Positions 55,240-63,081 of a stretch of 64,000 nucleotides of DNA are shown here, piece by piece. The translations under genes and the position numbers were made by a program. Origin of the DNA: an uncultured Alphaproteobacteria bacterium (GTDB taxonomy: Bacteria; Pseudomonadota; Alphaproteobacteria; HIMB59); assembly GCA_902613185.1 (NCBI GenBank), contig CACMGP010000001.1, positions 558,001-622,000 on the forward strand, read 5' to 3'. The notes beneath the pieces were generated by a model. It was given only the letters and a program-made list of their open reading frames with translations. It had not been told where the DNA came from and did not search any database. Numbering within the stretch: position 1 is the stretch's first letter; each line of letters begins with the position of its first letter.

Positions 55240-56298
55240 TCATTTTTCTTTTGCCTTCTCATATTCTAGTTTTCTTAAATTCTTCTTTAAATCATTAATT
55301 TTTTTTGATTTTTCTATGTCATAATTTTCAACAACTTCTTTTTTAAGTTTTGTAATCTTTTCTTCAATAAATTTAATTTCCTCATCAAGAAGTTCAATTG
55401 TACTTTTTTTGTAGAGATATTCTTGCTCACCTAACTGACTAAGATTTGAGTTAACCTCATCTTTAGTTTTGCCTATTCTAATCTCATCAAAGTAAACAAC
55501 TGTAGTGCCACCATCAGAGCCCGTTTCCCATGTATGTTCCAGCCAGTTTCTATAAATTCCAAATTTAAAGTTTGCTCTAATATTTTTATCCCATAATGTT
55601 TTGCCACTATAATCATAAATCAAATCACCATTTGCCCATATTTTATAATAACCATCATTTTTGTACGACCAATTTACGTGCATTAATATGTCATTCCATC
55701 TTCCAATCATATCTGTCTTAGATAAAGACAGGCCTATTTCTTTATTAATATTATTAGAAGGTGTGTATGAACCATCTTTCGCCTCAAAGCTAAAATGTTG
55801 GTCAGGGAAAACATCATCAGGCTTACTGTGAAATTGCAGAAGTTTAAGACTAGACCTTGGATGTAATTCAGTAAATTCAGGTTGTAAATAAATTGACCAT
55901 GCATACCACATCTCTCCTTTGCCCCATTCGTTAATAGAAGCTATTTCAGCTCTTTCAGATTTTCCGTTATTTCTATTACAGTCATTAATTTTACCTTTAC
56001 CCCCACATTCACCTGGTCTTACTTCAAATCTAATACTTAGATTACCATCTCTTACAGGGTGTCCCTCATCTTTAGAAACTACTTGTATTTGATGTTTTAG
56101 ACCTAAGACTCTTGAGCTAAGTCTCCATTCGCTCACTCCAGAGGAAACGTCCAACGGAAGGGTAAAATTTTTTTTACTAAGAGTGTATTTTTCAGAGATA
56201 GACTCAGTTAAGCCATCATTGACCTGCTTTCCATCTTTAAATGTTAATCCCCAACTCAAACTAGGGATTAATAACAACAAGGTTAAAAGAGTCTTCAT
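55240..56298 (-). CDS. Secreted polysaccharide lyase-like protein (PF14099-like), copy 3
   Basis: The 352-residue protein has a signal peptide ending SLSWG. The domain has LSIRFEVRPGECGGKG, a basic SERAEIAS segment, EMWYAWSIYLQPEF, LKLLQFHSKPDD, RWNDILMHVNWSYKNDGYYK, IWANGDLIYDYSG and FKFGIYRNWL, a good match to heparin-lyase-like PF14099. A C-terminal Lys/Glu coiled coil of about 50 residues is absent from the other copies. It sits 92 bp from tRNA-Arg(TCG), with repeat site e between. Confidence 0.75.
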   Translation of the reverse strand: MKTLLTLLLLIPSLSWGLTFKDGKQVNDGLTESISEKYTLSKKNFTLPLDVSSGVSEWRLSSRVLGLKHQIQVVSKDEGHPVRDGNLSIRFEVRPGECGGKGKINDCNRNNGKSERAEIASINEWGKGEMWYAWSIYLQPEFTELHPRSSLKLLQFHSKPDDVFPDQHFSFEAKDGSYTPSNNINKEIGLSLSKTDMIGRWNDILMHVNWSYKNDGYYKIWANGDLIYDYSGKTLWDKNIRANFKFGIYRNWLEHTWETGSDGGTTVVYFDEIRIGKTKDEVNSNLSQLGEQEYLYKKSTIELLDEEIKFIEEKITKLKKEVVENYDIEKSKKINDLKKNLRKLEYEKAKEK

Positions 56299-56320
56299 TA
56301 ATAAAAATTATATCTTTAGT

Positions 56321-56340
56321 GTCCCATATTTGTCCCTAAA
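56321..56340. repeat. 11-bp-spaced repeat pair, site e
   Basis: GTCCCATAT at 56321 and GTCCCTAAA at 56332 have an 11-bp period, 23 bp upstream of the lyase ATG and 50 bp before tRNA-Arg(TCG). The spacing to gene and tRNA closely parallels site a. Confidence 0.55.
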
Positions 56341-56390
56341 AAAAATATATCCTCTATGAATTAATAAAAAAGTTAATAAAATCAAATAAA

Positions 56391-56465
56391 GGTTCCGTGG
56401 TGTAACGGATAGCACAAATGACTTCGGATCATTTAGTCAGGGTTCGAATCCTTGCGGAACCGCCA
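56391..56465 (+). tRNA. tRNA-Arg(TCG)
   Basis: A complete cloverleaf. The acceptor GGTTCCG pairs with CGGAACC. The D arm is GGTGTAACGGATAGCAC. The anticodon stem AATGA/TCATT has loop CTTCGGA (anticodon TCG). The T arm is AGGGTTCGAATCCTT. The discriminator G is followed by CCA. It is a close sequence relative of tRNA-Arg(ACG) at 9412 and likewise has a lyase-like gene on its 5' side. Confidence 0.97.
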
Positions 56466-56502
56466 ACCCAATATCATAAATTCAATAAAAATTTTCCAAA
56501 AC

Positions 56503-57270
56503 TTATAATAAATTATAAATTTCAAACTTAAGTCTACTTAAGGGTTTTTGAGTGTAAGATCTGCCGCCTCTATCAAAAATATTAGTATTATCTATTTGTT
56601 TGCTAGACTCTATGTTATTAAATATTTTCATATAATATTTTTTAACGTCTTCATAATTTTTAAATTTTTCTAAAAATAAATCACTATTATTAGATGGATT
56701 AATTTTCTGGGAATTTAAATTAACTATGTTCCAATTTGATTTTTTCAATTCCTCCAAAGATGCAAAAGTTTTATCCTCATTAACAAAATAAACACCATAG
56801 TATGGATCTATCACTGACCACTTGTTATTAATTTTAAAAAAGGTAAGTGGGTGATTGATACTACCAAAATCTCTCTTAAAAAATGAGTCAATATTCTCGT
56901 AAACTAGAAAAACAGATAATATATCGTTGAATTGACTATGTACACCTAATCTTCTTTGAACAATAGTAAAAGGGTGATGATCTACAACATCAACCCCATC
57001 AGGAATTTTTTTTATATTCTGGTGTACCCACTTAGTGGTATTTATAACTATATTGTCTTTATTATTAAACTCTTTATTAATTTGTTTTGTAAGGTAAGAA
57101 TAATTATAGTGACGATTAATAAAGTCATTTATTTTTAAATATATAGGTATTTTGTATTCAAATACATTATAATTGATTCCTATCCTTCTTGTTGTCTCTT
57201 TTGTTAATAATATAAAAGCAAAAAAAATAAGCATAAAAAAAAGGAAAGATAAAAATAAGAATTTTTTCAT
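56503..57270 (-). CDS. Membrane-anchored transglutaminase-like protein, catalytic Cys replaced
   Basis: The 255-residue protein has one N-terminal membrane helix (about 4-23). A transglutaminase-like fold is suggested by TKWVHQNIKKIPDG, RRLGVHSQFNDILSVFLVYE and HPLTFFKINNKWSVIDPYYG. In the latter the His and the W-x-x-I-D-P-Y Asp of the triad are conserved. The expected Cys in the middle motif is absent (GVHSQFND instead of G-x-C-x-x-F/Y), so peptidase or crosslinking activity is doubtful. It follows the double-PAP2 gene on the same strand, suggesting an envelope role. Confidence 0.6.
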   Translation of the reverse strand: MKKFLFLSFLFFMLIFFAFILLTKETTRRIGINYNVFEYKIPIYLKINDFINRHYNYSYLTKQINKEFNNKDNIVINTTKWVHQNIKKIPDGVDVVDHHPFTIVQRRLGVHSQFNDILSVFLVYENIDSFFKRDFGSINHPLTFFKINNKWSVIDPYYGVYFVNEDKTFASLEELKKSNWNIVNLNSQKINPSNNSDLFLEKFKNYEDVKKYYMKIFNNIESSKQIDNTNIFDRGGRSYTQKPLSRLKFEIYNLL

Positions 57271-57350
57271 TAAATTAATTATATCAAGTAAAGTAAAAAA
57301 TCATTAGTCTTAAAAATTCTTTTAACGATGAAAATTTATATATTACTAAA

Positions 57351-58769
57351 TTATTTTAGTATTGGTTTTTTTACTTTGTTTAAATTTAAATCATCTGGGA
57401 ATTTTTTGAAAATATCATATAAAGCTTTTATTATTACGTAGGTAATTATAAAGCTCATAATTGTATCGCTCAAAAAATGATCACCTTCCATAATTCTTAA
57501 TAAAGAAATTAATACAATCAATGAGTAGGCAAAAATATTCCAAGAAGTTTTATTGAAGATTAGTAACAAAGCTAAAGATAAAGTGAAAAATGACACATCA
57601 CCTGAAACAAAACTGCAATTAGCACTACAATAATCAACATTTAACCATGGAATTGTAAAAGGCTCTTGTCCTCCAAAATCTAGAGTGTCATTGGGTCTTG
57701 CCCTTCCCCAGAAACTCTTAAAGATTGAGTTTACAACAATCCCTGTACCAATTATAAGACATGAAAATAAGTAAACCCATTCTCTTACGGCAATATTTAA
57801 AATTTTTTCTTTAAAATAGATTTGTTTTAAAACAGCAGCAATTGGTACAAAAAAGACTAACAAAACCATAATCGGTAACAATATTTTACGAATAAAGTAA
57901 ATAAACCAGTCAGATTCAGTAGCGATAAATTTACCATTCTGCCCAAAAAATAGACCACTGACAGTTGTGTCTAAAGAGGGGAATAAAAAAAATAAAATAG
58001 ACAGTAAGAGTGTTATCGTAAGAGTTTTAAAATAAAAATTGAAATTTAAGTAAAGAGAAAAAATATTACTATAAAGGTTAGCTATGTAACTTGAGATCAT
58101 ATTAACATTTTCAATTGGAATTAATTTATTATTTTCTAACAAAAATAGCATTTTTTTATTTGCTAATTTTTTGGAGATAAATATTGTTGAAAGGTATGCA
58201 ACAAGTGTGCCACCAAAAATATCGCTTATAAAATGGGCACCAACTATAACTCTTGTAGAGGCAATTATAATTGCAATGGCTATAAATGCATTTTTAATTT
58301 TCGGAAAGAGAAATATTATACAAAAGATAAAAGCAAAAATAGTTGCAGTATGACCTGATGGGAATGAATGCCATTTGGAGTCAAATTGTATTATATCTAA
58401 CGATTTTAATTCAAAGCCATTATATAAAACTGGCCGTGGTCTTCCAATTATATGTTTTAATATTTGTGTAACTATGCCACTTAATAAGATATTTAAAAAA
58501 ATAAATAGACTAATATCACTTACAGTTTCCATAATCTGATTTTTACTTTTAATAATTTTTATAAATCCCCAGATTAAAATAGTAGGTACAAAAAAATATA
58601 AAGAGTCACCAAAGTGAGTAAGTGTTCCAAAAAGAGACTTTGTTTGATAATTAATACTGTCAAAAAATGAAGCTACTGAGTAATCAAATAACAAGAAAAA
58701 AAAAGCTCCAACTAACAAATAAATACTTATTCTTTTTTCTTGATAGTTTAGCTGATTGAAGAAAGTCAT
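57351..58769 (-). CDS. Tandem PAP2 lipid phosphatase
   Basis: The 472-residue protein consists of two PAP2 (type 2 phosphatidate phosphatase) domains with about 12 membrane helices. Domain 1 has IIGRPRP, the PSGHTATIFAF core and STRVIVGAHFISDIFGG. Domain 2 has SFWGRARP, SFVSGDVSFF and RIMEGDHFLSD. The second core reads SGD where most PAP2 enzymes have SGH, as in LpxE-like phosphatases. Such enzymes dephosphorylate undecaprenyl pyrophosphate or lipid A on the periplasmic side. The start overlaps the end of the upstream GT-C-like gene by 4 bp. Confidence 0.85.
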   Translation of the reverse strand: MTFFNQLNYQEKRISIYLLVGAFFFLLFDYSVASFFDSINYQTKSLFGTLTHFGDSLYFFVPTILIWGFIKIIKSKNQIMETVSDISLFIFLNILLSGIVTQILKHIIGRPRPVLYNGFELKSLDIIQFDSKWHSFPSGHTATIFAFIFCIIFLFPKIKNAFIAIAIIIASTRVIVGAHFISDIFGGTLVAYLSTIFISKKLANKKMLFLLENNKLIPIENVNMISSYIANLYSNIFSLYLNFNFYFKTLTITLLLSILFFLFPSLDTTVSGLFFGQNGKFIATESDWFIYFIRKILLPIMVLLVFFVPIAAVLKQIYFKEKILNIAVREWVYLFSCLIIGTGIVVNSIFKSFWGRARPNDTLDFGGQEPFTIPWLNVDYCSANCSFVSGDVSFFTLSLALLLIFNKTSWNIFAYSLIVLISLLRIMEGDHFLSDTIMSFIITYVIIKALYDIFKKFPDDLNLNKVKKPILK

Positions 58770-60256
58770 AGTTTATTAAAGTTGATATTAATGAATGAGT
58801 TTGTTGTCATATCGAGAATGGTTTTATTTATTGAGTCACTATCTTCTATTGGAATTGTATCAAGGGAACTAAACTTTAATTCTATTTGGCAATCTGAAAA
58901 ATAGTCTGGTTTCACTTTGTCACTAAAAAACAACATTAAATCTAGTGGATAATTTTCTTCCAATAAAAATTCGGATTTTTTTATATCACAATTTAAATCA
59001 TTTTTTAAAGTATCATAGATAACAGGACTCAATGTTTTATTCTTATATTGTGAATAAAAAAAGACTGAAGTGAAAAATACAACTAAAATCATAGAAAATG
59101 AGATAGTTTTATATACTGTAGTTAAGGATTTTTCTTGCAGAGAAAAAACTGGATTAATTAATGATACTAAAATTATCATTAAATAAAAAATATAATTAAC
59201 CTGAGGTATCTCTGAAGTGCTGTGATAAAGGGAGGTATCAAAATAAATTATGCCTGCTGGTATAAAAAAAAGGGTTACTAAAACTATTTTCGACCATTTT
59301 AATTCAACAAATTCTAGTGTTCTAAAAATATAAATAGACATTATTGGTAATAAAAAGATTAAAATCGATATATTTAATCTATTAGAAAAAATAAATATAA
59401 ACCAACAAAGAATTATTGAAAAAAGGAATATAATCAATTCCTTATTCCAGTTAATTTTTTTTATGCCATTATAAAAAATAGAAATAATTAGCATACTTAA
59501 TAAAGGTAGTAAAAAAATAACACTCATTGAAAGTTTCTTTAATAAAATATTCGGATCGAAATTAAGTATGGAATAGTAATCCGTTTTATTAATACCCTGA
59601 ATAATCAGAAAAACTAAAAAAGATATATAAATAAAACTTAAATAAGAAATTAAGTTAAGACGTTTTTTTTTCTCTAGCTTTAAATTAAATAATTTTATGA
59701 ATATCAAAAATGTTATTAATATAACAAAATAGAAATTATTGAGAATTAATGCTATTAAACTAAATAATATAAAAAAAAATACATTATAAAAATTTTCATC
59801 ATCGAAAATTTTTAATAAATAATAGAATATTAATAAAGTCACCAAGCCTGAAATAAGCGAACCATCAATAGTTGTCATTGAAATTAAAATTGTGCCACTT
59901 AACATCACTGCTGTAAGAGGCATTAAATAATTGAGATCATAAAATTTTAATTTAATAATTTTATATGTAACAAAAATTAATAATCCTAAGTATATAAAAT
60001 TTGCTAGTCTAAATAGAAAGTAATTGTTAAAACCAAAAAAATTCGTAAGCTTTGATGCGATATTTAGAAATATTAAATGTGGATTTAAAAACTCTGAAAA
60101 ATTTGAAACTAATTCATTATCTTTAATTGCGATAAGTATTTTTATGTCTTCAATAGAAATATATGGTGCACCTAAAGTAATTGCACCAAGTAATCCAATC
60201 CAAATTATAGTGAAAAAAACAGTTGGAATATTATCTAGGAATCTAAAGATGCTCAT
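58766..60256 (-). CDS. Polytopic membrane protein, possible GT39-like glycosyltransferase
   Basis: The 496-residue protein has about 11-12 hydrophobic helices and a C-terminal soluble tail. ISIEDIKILIAIKDNE early in the protein is the position of the acidic loop of ArnT/PMT-type enzymes. LNPHLIFLNIAS followed by FGFNNYFLFRLANFIY resembles the second-loop pattern. These GT-C enzymes move a sugar from a polyprenyl-phosphate carrier to lipid A or protein. The assignment is weak and rests on architecture. Its ATGA overlap with the double-PAP2 gene supports a lipid-carrier-linked role. Confidence 0.5.
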   Translation of the reverse strand: MSIFRFLDNIPTVFFTIIWIGLLGAITLGAPYISIEDIKILIAIKDNELVSNFSEFLNPHLIFLNIASKLTNFFGFNNYFLFRLANFIYLGLLIFVTYKIIKLKFYDLNYLMPLTAVMLSGTILISMTTIDGSLISGLVTLLIFYYLLKIFDDENFYNVFFFILFSLIALILNNFYFVILITFLIFIKLFNLKLEKKKRLNLISYLSFIYISFLVFLIIQGINKTDYYSILNFDPNILLKKLSMSVIFLLPLLSMLIISIFYNGIKKINWNKELIIFLFSIILCWFIFIFSNRLNISILIFLLPIMSIYIFRTLEFVELKWSKIVLVTLFFIPAGIIYFDTSLYHSTSEIPQVNYIFYLMIILVSLINPVFSLQEKSLTTVYKTISFSMILVVFFTSVFFYSQYKNKTLSPVIYDTLKNDLNCDIKKSEFLLEENYPLDLMLFFSDKVKPDYFSDCQIELKFSSLDTIPIEDSDSINKTILDMTTNSFININFNKL

Positions 60257-60430
60257 TTTGTGATTTAACTAAGTTTAGTAGCATATAGATCTAATTTATT
60301 CTATATATTGTGGTTATTTCAATTTTCTTGATGTTATTTTTACCCATAATTATAATCATAAATAAGAGATTAATCTCTTTTTACAGCCTTATAGAAGCGG
60401 CTTTTTTCTTAGTGGGCCACTTCTTTCTCA

Positions 60431-60466
60431 AAGGGTTAGGACAAATTGTTCTAACCCTTTTTTTAT
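60431..60466 (+). terminator. Strong intrinsic terminator in the 60257-60613 gap
   Basis: AAGGGTTAG (60431-60439) pairs with CTAACCCTT (60451-60459), extended through a G-T pair to ACA/TGT, giving about 13 pairs and an AAT loop, followed by a T-run. It terminates plus-strand transcription, although no plus-strand gene is evident between 60257 and 60430. That stretch, with another AGAGATTAATCTCT palindrome near 60365, may encode a small RNA. Confidence 0.75.
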
Positions 60467-60487
60467 TTCTATATTATCTTTTTAAAG

Positions 60488-60613
60488 ATGTTGAAGTTAA
60501 TTTTCATGATACTCTTCTTTTTTATTGGATATTTTCTTGCTGATACAAAATTAGTGGATATACCATTTAGAAATATTCCAATTTTAGAAAATTTATATGA
60601 GGTTGTAGATTAA
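60488..60613 (+). CDS. 41-residue membrane protein before the aminotransferase
   Basis: The frame starts 20 bases after the terminator and its TAA directly abuts the aminotransferase ATG. The product has one hydrophobic helix (MLKLIFMILFFFIGYFLAD) and a short polar tail (IPFRNIPILENLYEVVD). The proper membrane-peptide layout and the tight junction favour a real gene over chance. No family known. Confidence 0.45.
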   Translation: MLKLIFMILFFFIGYFLADTKLVDIPFRNIPILENLYEVVD

Positions 60614-61963
60614 ATGATTAATACAGATAAAGTTTTGCATGGTTTTACCGATCTTAAAAATTTAAATGTACTTGGCCCTATTGTTTTAAACCAAGCGAAG
60701 GGGATATATGTTTACGATCAAGATGGAAAAAAATATTTAGATGCCAATTCAGGATTATGGAATTCTGTGGTTGGTTTCGATCATCCCAGAATGGTTGAAA
60801 CAGCAAAAAAACAATATGAAAAATTTTCTGGTTACCACGCTTTTTTTGGAAGAATATCTGAACCAGCAGTAGAACTTGCAGATAAATTAATTGAGATATC
60901 TCCTTTCACAGATGGTAAAGTTTTTTTTACAAATTCAGGATCTGAAGCTAATGACACTACTGTAAAATTATTATGGTTTATTAATAAAAGAAAGGGGCAT
61001 CCCAATCGGAGGAAAATAATTACTCGAATAAATTCTTATCATGGTGTAACGGCTGTTTCTGCTTCGATGACAGGAAAACCATACAATAGTGAATTTGGAT
61101 TACCTCTAGATGGTTTTATACATTCAGCTTGTCCTCATTATTGGAAATATGGCTTAGAAAAAGAAAGTGAGGAAATGTTTACCAAAAGAATGGGTGAAGA
61201 TTTAGAAAATTTGATTTTAAAAGAGGGACCTGACACCATTGCAGGTTTTTTTGCAGAACCTGTTATGGGGGCAGGTGGTGTGATCCCTCCCTCAAAAGGA
61301 TATTTTGAGATAGTTCAAAAAATTTTAAAAAAATACAATATTCCATTTATTGCTGATGAGGTAATTTGTGGTTTTGGTAGAACTGGTAACTTATGGGGAT
61401 CTCAAACATACAATATTGATCCCGATATTATTATTGCCTCTAAATGTATCACATCAGGTTTCTTTCCACTTGGTGCAGTTATTTTGGGAGAAAAAATGAC
61501 AAAAGAAATGATGGAGGCTTCTTATGAAGCAGAGGAATTTTTTCATGGCTTCACAGCCGGTGGACACCCTGTAGGTTGTGCCCTAGCACTAGAAGCAATT
61601 GATATTATAATTAATGAGAAAATGATTCAAAATGTCAGACACCTTGAGCCAATTTTTATGGGAGGTTTAAAGAACTTTGAAAATTTAGAGTTTATAGGTG
61701 AGTCTCGCGGCATTGGACTTATGGGTGCTTTAGAGATGGTTCAAGATAAAAAAAATAAACTACCCTTCGATGGTTCAATATCCATTGGCGAGCGTGTTGC
61801 TAATAAGTGTATTGAAAATGGACTGATATGTAGACCTCTTGGCCCATCAATTGTGTTATGTCCCCCTTTTATTACATCAGAGGAGGAAATGGGTATAATA
61901 TTTGATACTCTAGAGAAAACTCTTAAAGAAGTATTTAGTGAAGTTAAATCTTTAGGACAATAG
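60614..61963 (+). CDS. Class III aminotransferase, omega-amino acid:pyruvate type
   Basis: The 449-residue PLP enzyme has YLDANSGLWNSVVGFDHP, the PLP phosphate site FTNSGSEANDTTVKL, SYHGVTAVSASMTG, the Asp in FIADEVICGFGRTG and the Schiff-base Lys in ASKCITSGFFPLGA. GGHPVGCALALE is also present. The sequence fits enzymes acting on beta-alanine, taurine, putrescine or related terminal amines with pyruvate; the exact donor cannot be read. It overlaps the convergent quinone reductase gene by 20 bp. Confidence 0.92.
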   Translation: MINTDKVLHGFTDLKNLNVLGPIVLNQAKGIYVYDQDGKKYLDANSGLWNSVVGFDHPRMVETAKKQYEKFSGYHAFFGRISEPAVELADKLIEISPFTDGKVFFTNSGSEANDTTVKLLWFINKRKGHPNRRKIITRINSYHGVTAVSASMTGKPYNSEFGLPLDGFIHSACPHYWKYGLEKESEEMFTKRMGEDLENLILKEGPDTIAGFFAEPVMGAGGVIPPSKGYFEIVQKILKKYNIPFIADEVICGFGRTGNLWGSQTYNIDPDIIIASKCITSGFFPLGAVILGEKMTKEMMEASYEAEEFFHGFTAGGHPVGCALALEAIDIIINEKMIQNVRHLEPIFMGGLKNFENLEFIGESRGIGLMGALEMVQDKKNKLPFDGSISIGERVANKCIENGLICRPLGPSIVLCPPFITSEEEMGIIFDTLEKTLKEVFSEVKSLGQ

Positions 61964-62915
61964 ATCCCGTAGTCTCTCTGTTTTCCATATCTGTGTGTGC
62001 GTCAGCAACATTATCAAGATCATATTTTGTAATTTTATCCAATTTAATTTTATCTTTTACAATCATCTCAAATAATTTATTGCTTGCAATTTCAAGCCAC
62101 TCTCTATTAGCGTAAAAATGGAATAGTGTAGGTCGAGTTAAATAAAAAGAACCAAATGCTAGATCTGTCATTTGAATGTCTTTATATGGTCCAGATGATT
62201 GACCAAAGCTAACTAACATCCCATGTTTTTTTAAACATTTAAATGATTGAAACATTGTATCTTTACCAACACTGTCATAAACCACGTCAACACCTTTGTT
62301 ATTTGTGACTTTTAATACTTCATCTAAAAAATTTTTTTCAGAGTAATTTATAACCTCGTCAAAGCCTCTTTGCTTTGCTAATTCACATTTATCTGAATTA
62401 CCAGCTGTTCCTATTAATTTTGCACCAATGTCTTTTATCCATTGGCCTGCGATCAATCCTACGCCTCCAGCCGCAGCATGAAATAATACCTCATGATTAC
62501 TTTGTAAGTTATAACTGTCACAAACAAGATACTTTACTGTTAGACCTTTAAGAATTGATGCGGCTGCTTGATCGAAAGATATGCTATCTGGGATAGAAAC
62601 TACGAGATCCTCTGATATCATTCTATGTGTTGCGTATGCATTATTAGGTTGGGCATATGCTACGCGATCACCTATTTTAAACTTTGTTACATTTGAGCCT
62701 ATAGCTTCAACCTCGCCTGCACCTTCCGAGCCTAAAACAAGATCTTTGTCAACAGGCCAAGGATATAACCCTGCTCTAAAATAAATATCGATGAAATTTA
62801 CTCCAATTGCTCTATTTTTAATCAAAATTTCATTCGATTTAAGGTCAGTTAGATCAATACTTTTCCTTTGAAGAACGCTTGTATCTCCTGGCTTATTTGC
62901 AACAATTGAATACAT
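61944..62915 (-). CDS. NADPH:quinone oxidoreductase, zinc-independent MDR family
   Basis: The 323-residue protein belongs to the medium-chain reductase fold without zinc ligands. RAIGVNFIDIYFRAGLYPWP and LGSEGAGEVEAIG are typical QOR motifs, and the NADPH site is VLFHAAAGGVGLIAGQW. It reduces quinones or other electrophiles by one- or two-electron transfer in the cytoplasm. Length is normal for QOR. It is divergent from the heat-shock gene. Confidence 0.93.
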   Translation of the reverse strand: MYSIVANKPGDTSVLQRKSIDLTDLKSNEILIKNRAIGVNFIDIYFRAGLYPWPVDKDLVLGSEGAGEVEAIGSNVTKFKIGDRVAYAQPNNAYATHRMISEDLVVSIPDSISFDQAAASILKGLTVKYLVCDSYNLQSNHEVLFHAAAGGVGLIAGQWIKDIGAKLIGTAGNSDKCELAKQRGFDEVINYSEKNFLDEVLKVTNNKGVDVVYDSVGKDTMFQSFKCLKKHGMLVSFGQSSGPYKDIQMTDLAFGSFYLTRPTLFHFYANREWLEIASNKLFEMIVKDKIKLDKITKYDLDNVADAHTDMENRETTGSIVLKI

Positions 62916-62964
62916 TAAAGGAGCCTATCATCTAAAAAAATGATCCAACAGTCAATTTGAAAGT

Positions 62965-62993
62965 CTTGAAATTCACAATTGTAATCCCAAATT
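62965..62993 (+). promoter_or_regulatory. Sigma-32-type heat-shock promoter
   Basis: CTTGAAA at 62965 and CCCAAATT at 62986 are separated by 14 bases, close to the RpoH consensus (CTTGAAA, 11-16 bases, CCCCATNT). It faces the small heat-shock gene, leaving a 5' UTR of about 80 bases. Confidence 0.7.
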
Positions 62994-63002
62994 ATTAGTA
63001 AG

Positions 63003-63081
63003 AGAAATTGCCATTTGGAATTTCTTTATTAACGCAGGTTTAAAAACTGCAATTAACAATTAACGCTTAAGGAGGTTAATT
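63003..63081 (+). promoter_or_regulatory. Folded 5' UTR of the heat-shock gene, thermometer candidate
   Basis: The leader can form AGAAATT/AATTTCT (63003-63025) and GCAG/CTGC (63034-63050). It can also form one of two alternative AATTAAC/GTTAATT stems (63051 or 63058 with 63075-63081) that trap the AAGGAGG ribosome binding site in or beside the loop. AU-only stems over the ribosome site suit a temperature sensor. It lacks a clear ROSE U-x-G-C-U match. Confidence 0.4.

Noticed and set aside
60310-60543. 77-codon hydrophobic plus-strand frame
   Set aside because: It runs straight through a strong intrinsic terminator and starts with a poor codon; hydrophobicity is expected from T-rich DNA. The in-phase-distinct 41-codon frame at 60488 is preferred.
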